IMG/VR virus record: IMGVR_UViG_3300025162_000016
Location: 304,759 to 368,758 of that record
Direction: 5' to 3' (one strand)
Source: a virus
Length of the DNA: 64,000 bases
The notes under the pieces were generated by a model that saw only the letters and a program-made list of their open reading frames with translations, was not told the DNA's origin and did not search any database. The position numbers were made by a program, and so were the translations under genes. Each line of letters opens with the position of its first letter. The first letter of the stretch is position 1. Below are positions 1 to 7,031 of this stretch, in pieces.

Positions 1-245
1 GTATTTCACCAATTTATTTTTATAAAAATAAATATTAACTCTAAGAATGGTATTTCACCAATTTATTTTATAAAAATAATTATTAATTCTAAAAATGGTA
101 TTTCACCAATTTATTTTTATAAAATAAATATTAACTCTAAGAATGGGTATTTCACCAATTTATTTTTATAAAATAAATATTAACTCTAAGAATGGGTATT
201 TCACCAATTTATTTTTATAAAATAATTAATAACTCTAAGGTTAGA
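1..245. repeat. Tandem 49-bp AT-rich repeat array (5 units)
   Basis: Five near-identical units begin at 1, 50, 98, 147 and 196. Each starts GTATTTCACCAATTTATTT and ends with a half-palindrome AACTCTAAGAATG. The array probably extends left of the window. The regular spacing, AT richness and adjoining perfect palindromes look like an iteron or partition-type site, but no replication or partition gene lies beside it here. It could equally be a binding array for the factor that reads the dispersed palindromes. Confidence 0.75.
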
Positions 246-357
246 GTTATTTTTTTTTTTAATAAATCTAAGGTTAGAATTAATCGGTGAAAATACCACT
301 TGACGGGATAACTCTAAGGTTAGAGTTAATGAGAGGAATAAATCTAAGGTTAGAGTT
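231..357. repeat. Cluster of four 18-bp palindromes
   Basis: Copies of AACTCTAAGGTTAGAGTT or one- to two-base variants lie at 231-248, 263-280, 310-327 and 340-357. The arms are exact inverted repeats around a GG centre. The same palindrome recurs singly up to 15.5 kb in front of small genes and is not seen in the right part of the window. It looks like an operator or nucleoid-type site. Confidence 0.7.
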
Positions 358-492
358 GATCGGGATATGGGTATAGTTGTACGTACTGGGAGGGAGAGAG
401 GGAGGGAGGGGAGAGAGCGGGATATTTGGATTGGAAAGATTGCGGAAAGAATAGCTTGCTTTTTTACGAGGGAGTAGTAAGATGTAAGGAAT

Positions 493-678
493 ATGATAAC
501 TAAATATAAATGTCCTCTATGTGATGGGTCAATGACGGCGATACCGGATAAGAAGGGTGTTATGGTGAAGTGCTATAATGAACCTTGTGATCCACAATGT
601 AAGGAGAATGTCTTTGGACATGGGAAGAATGAAAAAGATGCTTGGGAAACGGCGTGTGAGAAATATCCGAAGAAATAA
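493..678 (+). CDS. Small zinc-ribbon protein, Lar-like
   Basis: A 61-residue protein with CPLC near residue 7 and later cysteines (KCYNEPCDPQC), followed by a Gly/His stretch and KDAWETACEKY. This order, CxxC then VxC then a C-terminal amphipathic helix with Ala-Trp, resembles small Lar-type restriction-alleviation zinc ribbons carried by phages. AAGGA precedes the ATG by 2 bp. The zinc ribbon is visible. The Lar link is inference from layout only. Confidence 0.6.
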   Translation: MITKYKCPLCDGSMTAIPDKKGVMVKCYNEPCDPQCKENVFGHGKNEKDAWETACEKYPKK

Positions 679-688
679 AACAATCTGG

Positions 689-716
689 TTGACAAAAACA
701 AATAAATCGGTATAGT
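689..716 (+). promoter_or_regulatory. Promoter for the DUF932 gene
   Basis: TTGACA (689-694), 16-bp spacer, TATAGT (711-716). The following leader is about 55 nt, unlike the leaderless genes nearby. The first 23 bases recur at 1852-1874. Confidence 0.75.
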
Positions 717-774
717 TTGAAGTGTAATAGATAAACACGGTAAACAAAAAGCAGAATCGAAAGAAACAAAAATT

Positions 775-1803
775 ATGGCGCATCGCATCTTTGAGTATGA
801 CAGGCAGCAGGGTAAGGAGCAAGCATGGCACGGTAAGACGGTAATCACGCCGGATTTGACATTGGACAACAATTGGTTGCGGGAATGGGATTTGGTTCCT
901 CGCAAGATTGCGGATTTGGAAAATAACGAAGAATTGCCTTGGGTGTATCTGCGTTGTTCGGATAATTCGGTTATTCGTGTTGGCCAGCCATATAATCCGG
1001 CGACTTTTCAGCCGGTGAACAATGCGGATTTCTTGGATATGATTAAGGCCAGCATATCGGGCACACCGCATACGGTGAGTTCAGTAGGTTCCTTGCGCAA
1101 TCGGGGCCGGGTATTTGTGAGCATTGAATTGATGGGAATGGAGAAATTCAAGGCGGCGGGCCGGGATTTTGGTGCATTCCTGAATTTCGGTAATGGACAT
1201 GATAAGTCTTCGGTACTTTGGGTCAATACCAGCAACATTTGTACGGTTTGCGACAATACGTTTTCGTGCAATCTGGTATCTGTAGAAAATAAGGTGACTA
1301 AGACGGATGATGATAACGTCCGAATCAGCCAGCGGCATACTAAGAATGTTAAATTGCGGTTGCCGGACATTGCTTCAATGGTAGATAAGGCTATTAGGGT
1401 ACAGGCGGAATTCAAGCTGGAAATGGACAAGCTAGCTGCAATAGCCGTAAGCCGAAACGGAGTTACCCAGCTCTTTGCTGGGTTCATTGGGCGCAATGTA
1501 TCGGATAAAGCCAAGGGGTTATCAACTAGGGCGGTCAACACGGTTGCCAAGTTGGATGATTTGTTTGTCAATGGGCGGGGAAACAGGGGTGAAACGTTGG
1601 CCGATGCGTTTTCAGCTACCACGGACTTTTACACTCACTTTTCTTCTGGCGGTGAAAATGTGATGCGACAAATGGTATCGAGCGATTATGGGTCTGGTCA
1701 AGCCAACAAAGCAGAATTCTGGAATCTGGTTAGGAATGGGGAATTGCGGGAAACAACCAGAGCACGGGGCGAAGAATTGTTAGTGAATACTGCTAAAGAT
1801 TAG
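775..1803 (+). CDS. DUF932 (LGT / TIGR03299-type) phage-plasmid protein
   Basis: 342 residues. The N-terminal half carries the family's pattern: an AWHGK motif near residue 17, then RCSDNSVIRVG..Y.P.tFQPVNNADFLDMI. A central beta-rich region ends in a C-terminal helical tail. Length fits the DUF932 family, which is common in large phages and plasmids and often highly expressed. Its biochemical role is unsettled. It is transcribed from the promoter at 689-716 and followed by a rho-independent terminator. G+C is higher than in the surrounding genes. Confidence 0.75.
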   Translation: MAHRIFEYDRQQGKEQAWHGKTVITPDLTLDNNWLREWDLVPRKIADLENNEELPWVYLRCSDNSVIRVGQPYNPATFQPVNNADFLDMIKASISGTPHTVSSVGSLRNRGRVFVSIELMGMEKFKAAGRDFGAFLNFGNGHDKSSVLWVNTSNICTVCDNTFSCNLVSVENKVTKTDDDNVRISQRHTKNVKLRLPDIASMVDKAIRVQAEFKLEMDKLAAIAVSRNGVTQLFAGFIGRNVSDKAKGLSTRAVNTVAKLDDLFVNGRGNRGETLADAFSATTDFYTHFSSGGENVMRQMVSSDYGSGQANKAEFWNLVRNGELRETTRARGEELLVNTAKD

Positions 1804-1804
1804 G

Positions 1805-1850
1805 GGTGAGGAATCAGGGAGGGAGCCTAAAAACCCCCTCTCTTTTTTAA
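1805..1850 (+). terminator. Rho-independent terminator after DUF932 gene
   Basis: GGGAGGG...CCCCCTCTC stem followed by TTTTTT. Confidence 0.65.
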
Positions 1851-1851
1851 T

Positions 1852-1886
1852 TTGACAAAAACAAATAAATCGGTATAATTCTGATA
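1852..1886 (+). promoter_or_regulatory. Leaderless promoter
   Basis: TTGACA (1852-1857), 16 bp, TATAAT (1874-1879), then 7 bp to the ATG at 1887, so transcription should start at the start codon. Confidence 0.75.
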
Positions 1887-2150
1887 ATGAGAAATAAAAC
1901 ATTATATGCAGTGATACATCGTCACGAGTATGGAGCCGGATTTTATCTTGTTCGGTGTGCTCATGTTCCTAAGAAAGAAGAAGTTATTCAACATCTTGAT
2001 ATTGATATTGCTGATACGTTGGACGAAGAAGAAATAATTATCGAAGAAATTATTTCAAAAGAAGCGGTAGAAATCCCTGAACCGGATGGCACTGAGGGAC
2101 AAGACCGAAAGAGCTATACCGATACACAAGACCGTAAAAATTATTACTGA
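1887..2150 (+). CDS. Hypothetical small acidic protein
   Basis: 87 residues. The N-terminus (LYAVIHRHEYGAGFYLVR) looks like a beta hairpin and is followed by a run of acidic residues and a polar tail with a repeated QDRK(S/N)Y motif. No family recognised. The ATG lies 7 bp after a consensus -10 box, so the message is expected to be leaderless. Confidence 0.6.
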   Translation: MRNKTLYAVIHRHEYGAGFYLVRCAHVPKKEEVIQHLDIDIADTLDEEEIIIEEIISKEAVEIPEPDGTEGQDRKSYTDTQDRKNYY

Positions 2151-2155
2151 TTTCG

Positions 2156-2235
2156 CTTGACTTTTTTTGGTCAATCGGTATAGTGTTATCTGCTCTCTCT
2201 CGGTATAGTGCCGGGAGGGGCATTTTTTATTTATT
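2156..2235 (+). ncRNA. Possible very short transcript (promoter plus terminator)
   Basis: TTGACT (about 2158) and TATAGT (about 2180), 16 bp apart, are followed within 50 bp by a CTCTCTC/GGGAGGGG hairpin and T-rich tract, with no ORF between. Either an orphan promoter or a tiny RNA. Confidence 0.35.
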
Positions 2236-2245
2236 CACCGGCAAC

Positions 2246-2263
2246 AATTCTAAGGTTAGAGTT
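2246..2263. repeat. 18-bp palindrome copy
   Basis: Variant AATTCTAAGGTTAGAGTT followed by GATCAAC. Confidence 0.6.
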
Positions 2264-2294
2264 GATCAACTGTGGGGGGGGGATATGATTTCGT

Positions 2295-2360
2295 TTGACT
2301 TTTGCATGTTCTGGAATATGCAATAGTGAAGTGCTGGAACAGACCAGACACTATATCACT
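2295..2360 (+). ncRNA. Solitary CRISPR-like repeat with its own promoter
   Basis: A 36-nt unit at 2325-2360 starts AGTGAAGTGCTGGAAC and ends CTATATCACT. It matches the array repeats at 26-29 kb except for exchanged, still pairable end bases and a changed inner base. TTGACT (2295-2300) and TATGCA (2317-2322) lie directly upstream. No ORF follows. Best described as a solitary repeat unit likely to be transcribed. Confidence 0.6.
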
Positions 2361-2379
2361 AAAAAATGAAACTTTGTAG

Positions 2380-2440
2380 TTGATAATTTTGAATAAACCG
2401 GTATAATTTATTTAGTGAAGTGCTGGAACAGACCAGACAC
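2380..2440 (+). ncRNA. Truncated solitary CRISPR-like repeat with promoter
   Basis: TTGATA (2380-2385), 16 bp, TATAAT (2402-2407), then 6 bp to the repeat start at 2414. The repeat loses its 3' end after CCAGACAC (2440). The predicted transcription start coincides with the repeat start. Confidence 0.55.
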
Positions 2441-2469
2441 AATAAGACGTAAGACGAAACAAGTAATCA

Positions 2470-2497
2470 TTGACAAAATAAAAAATATCGGTATAGT
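2470..2497 (+). promoter_or_regulatory. Promoter for AT-hook gene
   Basis: TTGACA (2470-2475), 16 bp, TATAGT (2492-2497); 39-nt leader to the ATG at 2537. Confidence 0.7.
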
Positions 2498-2536
2498 TAG
2501 TAAAGTTAAGCGATTAAACAAATAAAACAATAAAAA

Positions 2537-2989
2537 ATGAAAAAACAAAATACGGAAGTAGTTGTTGTGACGGAAACGGAAACGGTAACGGCGACAGAAG
2601 TTAAGCGTGGGCGTGGGCGGCCCAGGTTTGAAATTAAGAAGCCGGAGACAAATACGTGGACAATGAATGATGTTAAGGCATTGAACCCTGATGTTTGTGC
2701 ATTGAGTTTATATCAGCATAAGAATAGGTGGATTGCGGAAAATTGGTGTGTGGATAGTGGGGAGCGAATTCCTACGGGCGGGGTGGGAAAGCCATTGACT
2801 GTGTTTATTGCGGTTGCGGCATTGCAACGGTCTAAGGCGGCAAAGAAGGCTGCAAAGACTCGTAAGATGAACAGCAAGCTTCCGGTGGCCCCTCCGGTGG
2901 ATATGGTTGCGGTTCCGGTGACTGATACGGTTGCGGTGACTGATGCGGTTCCGGTGACTGATGCGGTGGAGAATCTGGTGACGGTATAA
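2537..2989 (+). CDS. AT-hook protein with VPVTDAV tail repeats
   Basis: 150 residues. KRGRGRPRF at about residues 23-31 is a textbook AT-hook minor-groove binder. The middle (residues 40-100) is a Trp-containing small domain, followed by a Lys/Ala-rich basic stretch and a low-complexity tail of VPVTD(T/A)V repeats. Probably a DNA-binding or nucleoid-type phage protein. The hook is seen directly. Two other proteins in this region carry GRP hooks (5405-6046, and 7217-7032 on the minus strand). Confidence 0.6.
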   Translation: MKKQNTEVVVVTETETVTATEVKRGRGRPRFEIKKPETNTWTMNDVKALNPDVCALSLYQHKNRWIAENWCVDSGERIPTGGVGKPLTVFIAVAALQRSKAAKKAAKTRKMNSKLPVAPPVDMVAVPVTDTVAVTDAVPVTDAVENLVTV

Positions 2990-3040
2990 TGGTTTACAAT
3001 AAAGACGGCGAGAAAAGTAAAATATTCTTTCCGTCTTTTC

Positions 3041-3074
3041 TTGACTTTTTATATTATATTCATACACTATACCC
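3041..3074 (+). promoter_or_regulatory. Promoter for Gp88-like gene
   Basis: TTGACT about 16-18 bp before a weak -10 (CACTAT), which ends 4 bp before the ATG at 3075. Short-leader arrangement as in neighbouring genes. Confidence 0.5.
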
Positions 3075-3884
3075 ATGAATAAAACAAAATTAAGTTTCAC
3101 TCACGGCAATGCAAAGTTATCAAAAGACACTGCAATTCTTTCCCTTCCGGCAGGATATACATGTCCTTTTGCGAACGAGTGCCGGTCTTGTTCGGATAAA
3201 GTTACCGGCAAGATTAAAGATGGTCCACATACGCAATTCCGTTGTTATGCCACAACGGCAGAGTGTTTATTTCCTAACATACGGAGAAGTCGGTGGAATA
3301 ATTTTGAGCTTATTAAAAACGCTAAAACAACAATCGGTATGGCAAATTTGATTGAACAATCTTTGGAAGGGAAGAAAAAAATCAAATTGGTTAGATTTCA
3401 TCAAAGCGGCGATTTCTTTTCGCAAGCATATTTCGATGCTTGGCTTATGGTTGCTCAAAATCATTCTAATCTAATTTTCTATGGTTATACTAAGGCATTG
3501 CCTTATTGGGTAAAGCGATTAGAGGCAATTCCTGCTAATTTTAGGATTGTAGCCTCAAGGGGTGGGACGCATGACAATTTGATTGAAATGTTTGGGTTGC
3601 GGTCGGTGCGGGTTGTGTTATCTGAGCGAGAGGCACGCCGGAAATGGAAGCTTCAAATTGACCATGATGATTCGCATGTCTGGAATTATGACAAGGACTT
3701 TGCCATTGTCATACATGGCATCCAACCGGCGGGAACAAAGGCTAGTAAAGCATGGCAGAAAATTAAAACGCATGGCAAAGGTGGATATAAAGCCAAATAT
3801 TTTGGTGACAAGAAAGTTAAAAAGCAGAATAGTGCAGAAGGCTGGAAAGTTAAACGAGTTTTTGCCGATAAAATAGCGGCATAA
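3075..3884 (+). CDS. Gp88-like phage protein
   Basis: 269 residues. The N-terminus has GNAKLSKDTAILSLPAGYTCP, then a cysteine cluster (C..ANECRSC, later RCYA). The centre has VRFHQSGDFFSQAYFDAW and FYGYTKALPYW, matching phage proteins of the mycobacteriophage gene-88 type (Pfam Gp88). The conserved cysteines suggest a metal or Fe-S site, but the family has no established activity. Family assignment is from recalled motifs; the function is unknown. Confidence 0.65.
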   Translation: MNKTKLSFTHGNAKLSKDTAILSLPAGYTCPFANECRSCSDKVTGKIKDGPHTQFRCYATTAECLFPNIRRSRWNNFELIKNAKTTIGMANLIEQSLEGKKKIKLVRFHQSGDFFSQAYFDAWLMVAQNHSNLIFYGYTKALPYWVKRLEAIPANFRIVASRGGTHDNLIEMFGLRSVRVVLSEREARRKWKLQIDHDDSHVWNYDKDFAIVIHGIQPAGTKASKAWQKIKTHGKGGYKAKYFGDKKVKKQNSAEGWKVKRVFADKIAA

Positions 3885-3890
3885 AAAACA

Positions 3891-3930
3891 CTAAATACCG
3901 TTGACTTTAATCAAGTTAACGGTATTCTTT
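3891..3930 (+). terminator. Rho-independent terminator
   Basis: AATACCGTTGAC / AGTTAACGGTATT inverted repeat followed by CTTTTATTT, just after the Gp88-like gene. Confidence 0.7.
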
Positions 3931-3935
3931 TATTT

Positions 3936-4124
3936 ATGAGAACAATACTTGGTCCCGGTGCAAAGTGCCGGGGATATGTTAAAGAGACTGCTAATGGTAA
4001 GGAATTGCTTTCTTCTGGCGGTACCTTACTGGGATACTATAATGAAGATACTGATCAAACACTTGAGCCAGGGGGAAACTTGTATTCCTATGGTGATTGT
4101 CTTATCGAATTGCTTGAAGATTAA
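3936..4124 (+). CDS. Small beta-flower-like protein
   Basis: 62 residues, MRTILGPGAKCRGYV..., with repeated Gly-Tyr and Asn/Gly turns (GTLLGYYNEDTDQT, GGNLYSYGD). Short Gly-aromatic strands with Asp/Asn turns resemble the small 4-fold beta-flower proteins found in bacteria and phages. That comparison is inference. It stands directly after the terminator of the preceding gene. Confidence 0.5.
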   Translation: MRTILGPGAKCRGYVKETANGKELLSSGGTLLGYYNEDTDQTLEPGGNLYSYGDCLIELLED

Positions 4125-4134
4125 TGTTAACACT

Positions 4135-4452
4135 ATGAACATGAATAATAGAGTTACCCTACAGCGAACAATATTTACTAATTGGAACACCCAAAATCAG
4201 ACTTACGGATACCGTGCGTATGATGATCAAGGGCAAACGTACGGGAATTGTTTTTCTCTTTTGCAAATGAATTTGCCGGATGATCAATTCTTTAGATTGG
4301 TTTATTCGCAGTGTGATGAAATGGTGGCGGCAATGGTAGATTCCTGTTATGAGAATGCGCTTGGAATTGAAATTGATGGGGACGATAAATCGTATGAATG
4401 GGTGAAAGAAACACTTGCAAAAGAGACAGAAATCAGTAATATGACGGTATAA
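4135..4452 (+). CDS. Hypothetical protein
   Basis: 105 residues from the ATG at 4135 (a second ATG at 4141 is equally possible). A Tyr/Gln-rich start (NTQNQTYGYRAYDDQGQTYG) looks like beta strands, followed by a helical, acidic C-terminal half. No family recognised. The gene runs straight into the next one with a 13-bp gap, suggesting one operon. Confidence 0.55.
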   Translation: MNMNNRVTLQRTIFTNWNTQNQTYGYRAYDDQGQTYGNCFSLLQMNLPDDQFFRLVYSQCDEMVAAMVDSCYENALGIEIDGDDKSYEWVKETLAKETEISNMTV

Positions 4453-4465
4453 GAATAATAAAAAC

Positions 4466-4771
4466 ATGAAAATTACATTGAATCAAGCATATCGGTTATT
4501 GGAAGATTGTTCGGCGGTTATTTGGGCGGATTATTTTCTTACATTCCCAGCATTGCAAGATGAGGATAATGAGCCAAAAATGTTTTTGTCCTTAGACTCT
4601 ACGGATGAACACGGGAAAGTGTTTCTGGTGGAATTCTATCGACAAGATAATCAAGAAGTTAAAGCGATTGGGAATTCTTTATTTCTCACGGATACAACGG
4701 GTGAAGAAATTCAACTAACATTATTGCATGCAATGAACACGGAAATTTATTTGGATGGAAAACCGGATTAA
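4466..4771 (+). CDS. Hypothetical acidic protein
   Basis: 101 residues, overall acidic, predicted alpha/beta, with no motif I recognise. Separated by 13 bp from the upstream gene and likely co-transcribed. Followed by a hairpin terminator (4776-4813). Confidence 0.55.
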   Translation: MKITLNQAYRLLEDCSAVIWADYFLTFPALQDEDNEPKMFLSLDSTDEHGKVFLVEFYRQDNQEVKAIGNSLFLTDTTGEEIQLTLLHAMNTEIYLDGKPD

Positions 4772-4773
4772 TT

Positions 4774-4815
4774 AAATCTATTAGTTTCCCGTCTATAACA
4801 GGGCGGGGAACTAAG
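4774..4815 (+). terminator. Hairpin terminator
   Basis: AGTTTCCCG / CGGGGAACT inverted repeat at the end of the 4135-4771 pair. The U-tract is weak. Confidence 0.45.
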
Positions 4816-4817
4816 TC

Positions 4818-4851
4818 TTGACAAAACAGAAATGTAGTATATTATCCTAAT
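4818..4851 (+). promoter_or_regulatory. Leaderless promoter
   Basis: TTGACA (4818-4823), 16 bp, TATTAT (4840-4845), 6 bp to the ATG at 4852. Confidence 0.7.
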
Positions 4852-5064
4852 ATGATTATTAACAAAATTACCTATGGGTTTGTAGTTCAACAATGGGATA
4901 CAGAAAAAAAACAATGGGTTGGACAAGACTTTGTTGCCGGGGACGTGGTTGAATTTGAAGATGAAACGGGGGATATGATTGATGATGCGGAAATGGAAGA
5001 AATCGAGAGCAAGCCAGCATTATCATTTAAAATGGTTCAACCAGAAAACGAAGCAAAGGCTTGA
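4852..5064 (+). CDS. Hypothetical acidic protein
   Basis: 70 residues: a beta-rich start (YGFVVQQWDTEKKQWVGQDFVAGDVVEFED) and an acidic helix. Resembles small phage proteins of unknown role. Its stop codon overlaps the TTGACA of the next promoter (5061-5066). Confidence 0.55.
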   Translation: MIINKITYGFVVQQWDTEKKQWVGQDFVAGDVVEFEDETGDMIDDAEMEEIESKPALSFKMVQPENEAKA

Positions 5065-5088
5065 CAATTCCAACTAAAGCAGTATAAT
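5061..5088 (+). promoter_or_regulatory. Promoter upstream of solitary CRISPR repeats
   Basis: TTGACA (5061-5066), 16 bp, TATAAT (5083-5088). The next ORF is more than 300 bp away and has its own promoter, so this promoter reads only the solitary repeats at 5137-5361. Confidence 0.65.
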
Positions 5089-5100
5089 TTAAGTCGGTGG

Positions 5101-5172
5101 TTGCATGTTCTGGAATATGTGCTATATATGATAGACAGTGAAGTGCTGGAACAGACCAGTTACTATATCACT
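5101..5172 (+). ncRNA. Solitary CRISPR-like repeat with aligned promoter
   Basis: TTGCAT (5101-5106), 16 bp, TATATA (5123-5128), then 8 bp to a complete 36-nt repeat at 5137-5172 (AGTGAAGTGC ... TATATCACT). The predicted transcript begins at the first base of the repeat. Confidence 0.65.
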
Positions 5173-5210
5173 TTATGTTGTTATCTTTTTTAAATTTATC
5201 CCTTGTGAAT

Positions 5211-5228
5211 AAATCTAAGGTTAGAGTT
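5211..5228. repeat. 18-bp palindrome copy
   Basis: AAATCTAAGGTTAGAGTT between two solitary repeats. Confidence 0.6.
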
Positions 5229-5236
5229 AAAATAAC

Positions 5237-5309
5237 TTGCATGTTTCGGGGATAAGTGCTATATATGATAGACAGTGAAGTGCTGGAACAGACCAGTCAC
5301 TAAAACACT
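5237..5309 (+). ncRNA. Solitary CRISPR-like repeat with aligned promoter
   Basis: TTGCAT (5237-5242), 17 bp, TATATA (5260-5265), 8 bp to a repeat at 5274-5309 ending CACTAAAACACT. The upstream 35 bp duplicate those in front of the 5137 unit. Confidence 0.65.
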
Positions 5310-5334
5310 GGGAATATGTGCTACTGTATGCGAT

Positions 5335-5361
5335 AATGAAGTGCTGGAACAAACCGACATT
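5335..5361 (+). repeat. Degenerate solitary CRISPR-like repeat
   Basis: AATGAAGTGCTGGAACAAAC followed by CGACATT; truncated at the 3' end. Confidence 0.5.
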
Positions 5362-5369
5362 GAAAATAG

Positions 5370-5404
5370 TTGACTTTTGATGGTGTATCGGTATAATGAG
5401 CAAG
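5370..5404 (+). promoter_or_regulatory. Leaderless promoter
   Basis: TTGACT (5370-5375), 16 bp, TATAAT (5392-5397), 7 bp to the ATG at 5405. The earlier ATG at 5396 lies inside the -10 box and cannot be the start. Confidence 0.75.
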
Positions 5405-6046
5405 ATGAAACAAATTGAAGTTGAATTCAAAACTAATGCCAATGGCACCGGGATGCAATTTTTCCGGCAAATTAAAAAAGGTTTTACCCCTAAAGGTAAA
5501 GCTGTATACATATATGAACGTATTCATGCGATTGGAGATAAAGAAGGGGAAACATTTGGATTTGAAGTTATTGCGCCTTCGATAAAGAAGGCAGGAACGT
5601 ATTCGTTACCTGGTGGCAAATCAATTACGTATGCTGAGGATTTTGAGGAATATCCTGGGGCGTCTAAGTTTGGAATATCAGCCTGGTCGTATCCCGCTTA
5701 TCAAGCTGGCGGGGCACGATGGAAATTTGAACAGCTTACAAAAGAACTAATAGAAATTGAAGAAATCGAAGAAACTAATAATATGATTGAAAACGATAAT
5801 GTAGATACAAATGAAGTGCCGTCTAATGTTACTAAGTCGAGGGGACGGCCCAAGAATGATCGTCCGTTGCTAAGTATTCCGTCGGGGGAGTTTAGTACAA
5901 CGGAGCTATGTAAACTAAACAATACTGATTATTCTGTGGCGGCAGTGTTTTTGAGGGACTGTGAAGCGGCTGGGACGGTAAAGCGAACCCGTACCGAGAG
6001 GCGTAATGCTAAGGGGAAGGAAACTCAATTGTTTCAAGTTGTGTAA
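5405..6046 (+). CDS. AT-hook protein with winged-helix-like C-terminus
   Basis: 213 residues from ATG 5405, chosen because the upstream in-frame ATG (5396) overlaps the -10 box. Residues 1-110 form an alpha/beta region of unknown type. A linker leads to SRGRPKNDRP (AT-hook, about residues 143-152). The last 55 residues (FSTTELCKLNNTDYSVAAVF, then GTVKRTRTERR) look like a small helix-turn-helix. DNA binding is inferred from the hook and the basic C-terminus. Target unknown. Confidence 0.6.
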   Translation: MKQIEVEFKTNANGTGMQFFRQIKKGFTPKGKAVYIYERIHAIGDKEGETFGFEVIAPSIKKAGTYSLPGGKSITYAEDFEEYPGASKFGISAWSYPAYQAGGARWKFEQLTKELIEIEEIEETNNMIENDNVDTNEVPSNVTKSRGRPKNDRPLLSIPSGEFSTTELCKLNNTDYSVAAVFLRDCEAAGTVKRTRTERRNAKGKETQLFQVV

Positions 6047-6048
6047 AT

Positions 6049-6372
6049 ATGAAATCGAATAAGCCTATCCCTGAAACATATACGAACCGTGTAGCTCAAT
6101 TTAACAAGACTGAGCAACGATTGCCTAATGTTCCTGTTAAAGGCAAGGAGCCGGGTTCTACGCTCACGGATACGACCAAAGAAAACCCTTATATGATTGC
6201 TCGTCTTAAAGTTCTTAATGACTATAAAGAGGGTAGGCGTATTGAAGTGTTGGCAATGGAAAGAGATAATAGAATTGATCACCGGCATTATGAGGAATTC
6301 GTTACCGATGTTCTTAGGGTAGCCGGGGATATTCCTTCTCTGGCTATCCGAAATCGAATCAAAGGAATCTAA
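6049..6372 (+). CDS. Hypothetical protein
   Basis: 107 residues starting 2 bp after the previous stop, hence co-transcribed. Polar, basic N-terminus and helical C-terminal half (MERDNRIDHRHYEEFVTDVLRVAG...). Unrecognised. Ends in a short CTAAT microrepeat (6364-6392) and a terminator. Confidence 0.5.
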   Translation: MKSNKPIPETYTNRVAQFNKTEQRLPNVPVKGKEPGSTLTDTTKENPYMIARLKVLNDYKEGRRIEVLAMERDNRIDHRHYEEFVTDVLRVAGDIPSLAIRNRIKGI

Positions 6373-6390
6373 TCTAATCTAATCTAATCT

Positions 6391-6424
6391 ACAAATCCCC
6401 TGTCAAGTGACGGGGGATTTTTTA
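6391..6424 (+). terminator. Rho-independent terminator
   Basis: AATCCCCTGTCA / TGACGGGGGATT stem and TTTTT. Confidence 0.75.
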
Positions 6425-6431
6425 TATATTT

Positions 6432-6460
6432 AGTGAATTACTGGAACAGACCAGTCACTA
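6432..6460 (+). repeat. Solitary CRISPR-like repeat (variant)
   Basis: AGTGAATTACTGGAACAGAC then CAGTCACTA. The inner stem is now AGT.ACTGG / CCAGTCACT, a better-paired version of the array repeat. Confidence 0.55.
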
Positions 6461-6462
6461 TC

Positions 6463-6480
6463 AACTCTAAGATTAGAATT
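6463..6480. repeat. 18-bp palindrome copy
   Basis: AACTCTAAGATTAGAATT, degenerate. Confidence 0.45.
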
Positions 6481-6509
6481 AAAACGAATTGCATTTTTTT
6501 GAAATTTCT

Positions 6510-6545
6510 AGTGAATTACTGGAACAGACCAGTCACTAAAACACT
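6510..6545 (+). repeat. Solitary CRISPR-like repeat
   Basis: 36-nt unit AGTGAATTACTGG...CACTAAAACACT. Confidence 0.6.
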
Positions 6546-6588
6546 ACCGGAGAAGGAGTAATAATTTTTTATCACCCTTCTCCGGCAT
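6546..6588. terminator. Bidirectional hairpin terminator
   Basis: CCGGAGAAGG / CCTTCTCCGG inverted repeat with a TTTTTT run in the loop side, between convergent genes. Confidence 0.5.
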
Positions 6589-6594
6589 ATATGT

Positions 6595-6630
6595 AGTGAC
6601 GTGCTGGGATATATCAGTCACTAAAACACT
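6595..6630 (+). repeat. Solitary CRISPR-like repeat (diverged)
   Basis: AGTGACGTGCTGGGATATAT then CAGTCACTAAAACACT. The loop has changed but both outer arms are kept. Confidence 0.5.
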
Positions 6631-6886
6631 CAGACTGTACGGTAAAGGTATCAGCACTTTCCCAACTAAAATGATCTACGATTGCTTTACCGGCAGCATC
6701 ATCTTGATCAAATGCCAATTTGGGTTCAAAATCCGCTTGTTCCGCTTTATTCATAGCAAATTTATAATGATACCCATTATCGTAATCATCTTCGGTACAG
6801 ATTAATTTACAAAAGTAAAAGTCTGGTTCTCCATTACTGTTAATCCCGGCTACCATCATCTTTAAGTCAAGCATAAAGTCAAGCAT
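6614..6886 (-). CDS. Hypothetical protein
   Basis: 90 residues (MLDFMLDLKMMVAGINSNGEP...), acidic, alpha/beta, with a Tyr/Asp-rich centre. Its stop lies inside the 6595-6630 repeat. A minus-strand promoter (TTGACT 6957-6952, TATAAT 6935-6930) supports expression. No family recognised. Confidence 0.55.
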   Translation of the reverse strand: MLDFMLDLKMMVAGINSNGEPDFYFCKLICTEDDYDNGYHYKFAMNKAEQADFEPKLAFDQDDAAGKAIVDHFSWESADTFTVQSECFSD

Positions 6887-6929
6887 ATTTTTGTTTTTAA
6901 TCGGTTAATTGTTTTTTTACTGTGATATG

Positions 6930-6957
6930 ATTATACGGATTTACGGATAGGAGTCAA
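6930..6957 (-). promoter_or_regulatory. Minus-strand promoter
   Basis: TTGACT (6952-6957) and TATAAT (6930-6935) read on the minus strand with a 16-bp spacer. Confidence 0.65.
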
Positions 6958-6976
6958 CTAATAAATGTATATATTT

Positions 6977-7020
6977 AGTGACGTGCTGGAACAGACCAGT
7001 CTCTATATCTCTATATCACT
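6977..7020 (+). repeat. Solitary CRISPR-like repeat with 8-bp insertion
   Basis: AGTGACGTGCTGGAACAGAC ... CTCTATATCTCTATATCACT. The 3' arm is partly duplicated. Confidence 0.5.
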
Positions 7021-7031
7021 AAATTACTAAA

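Noticed and set aside
529-1622. Long minus-strand ORFs opposite the DUF932 gene
   Set aside because: The plus strand encodes a recognised family with a promoter and terminator; the antisense frames have low-quality composition.
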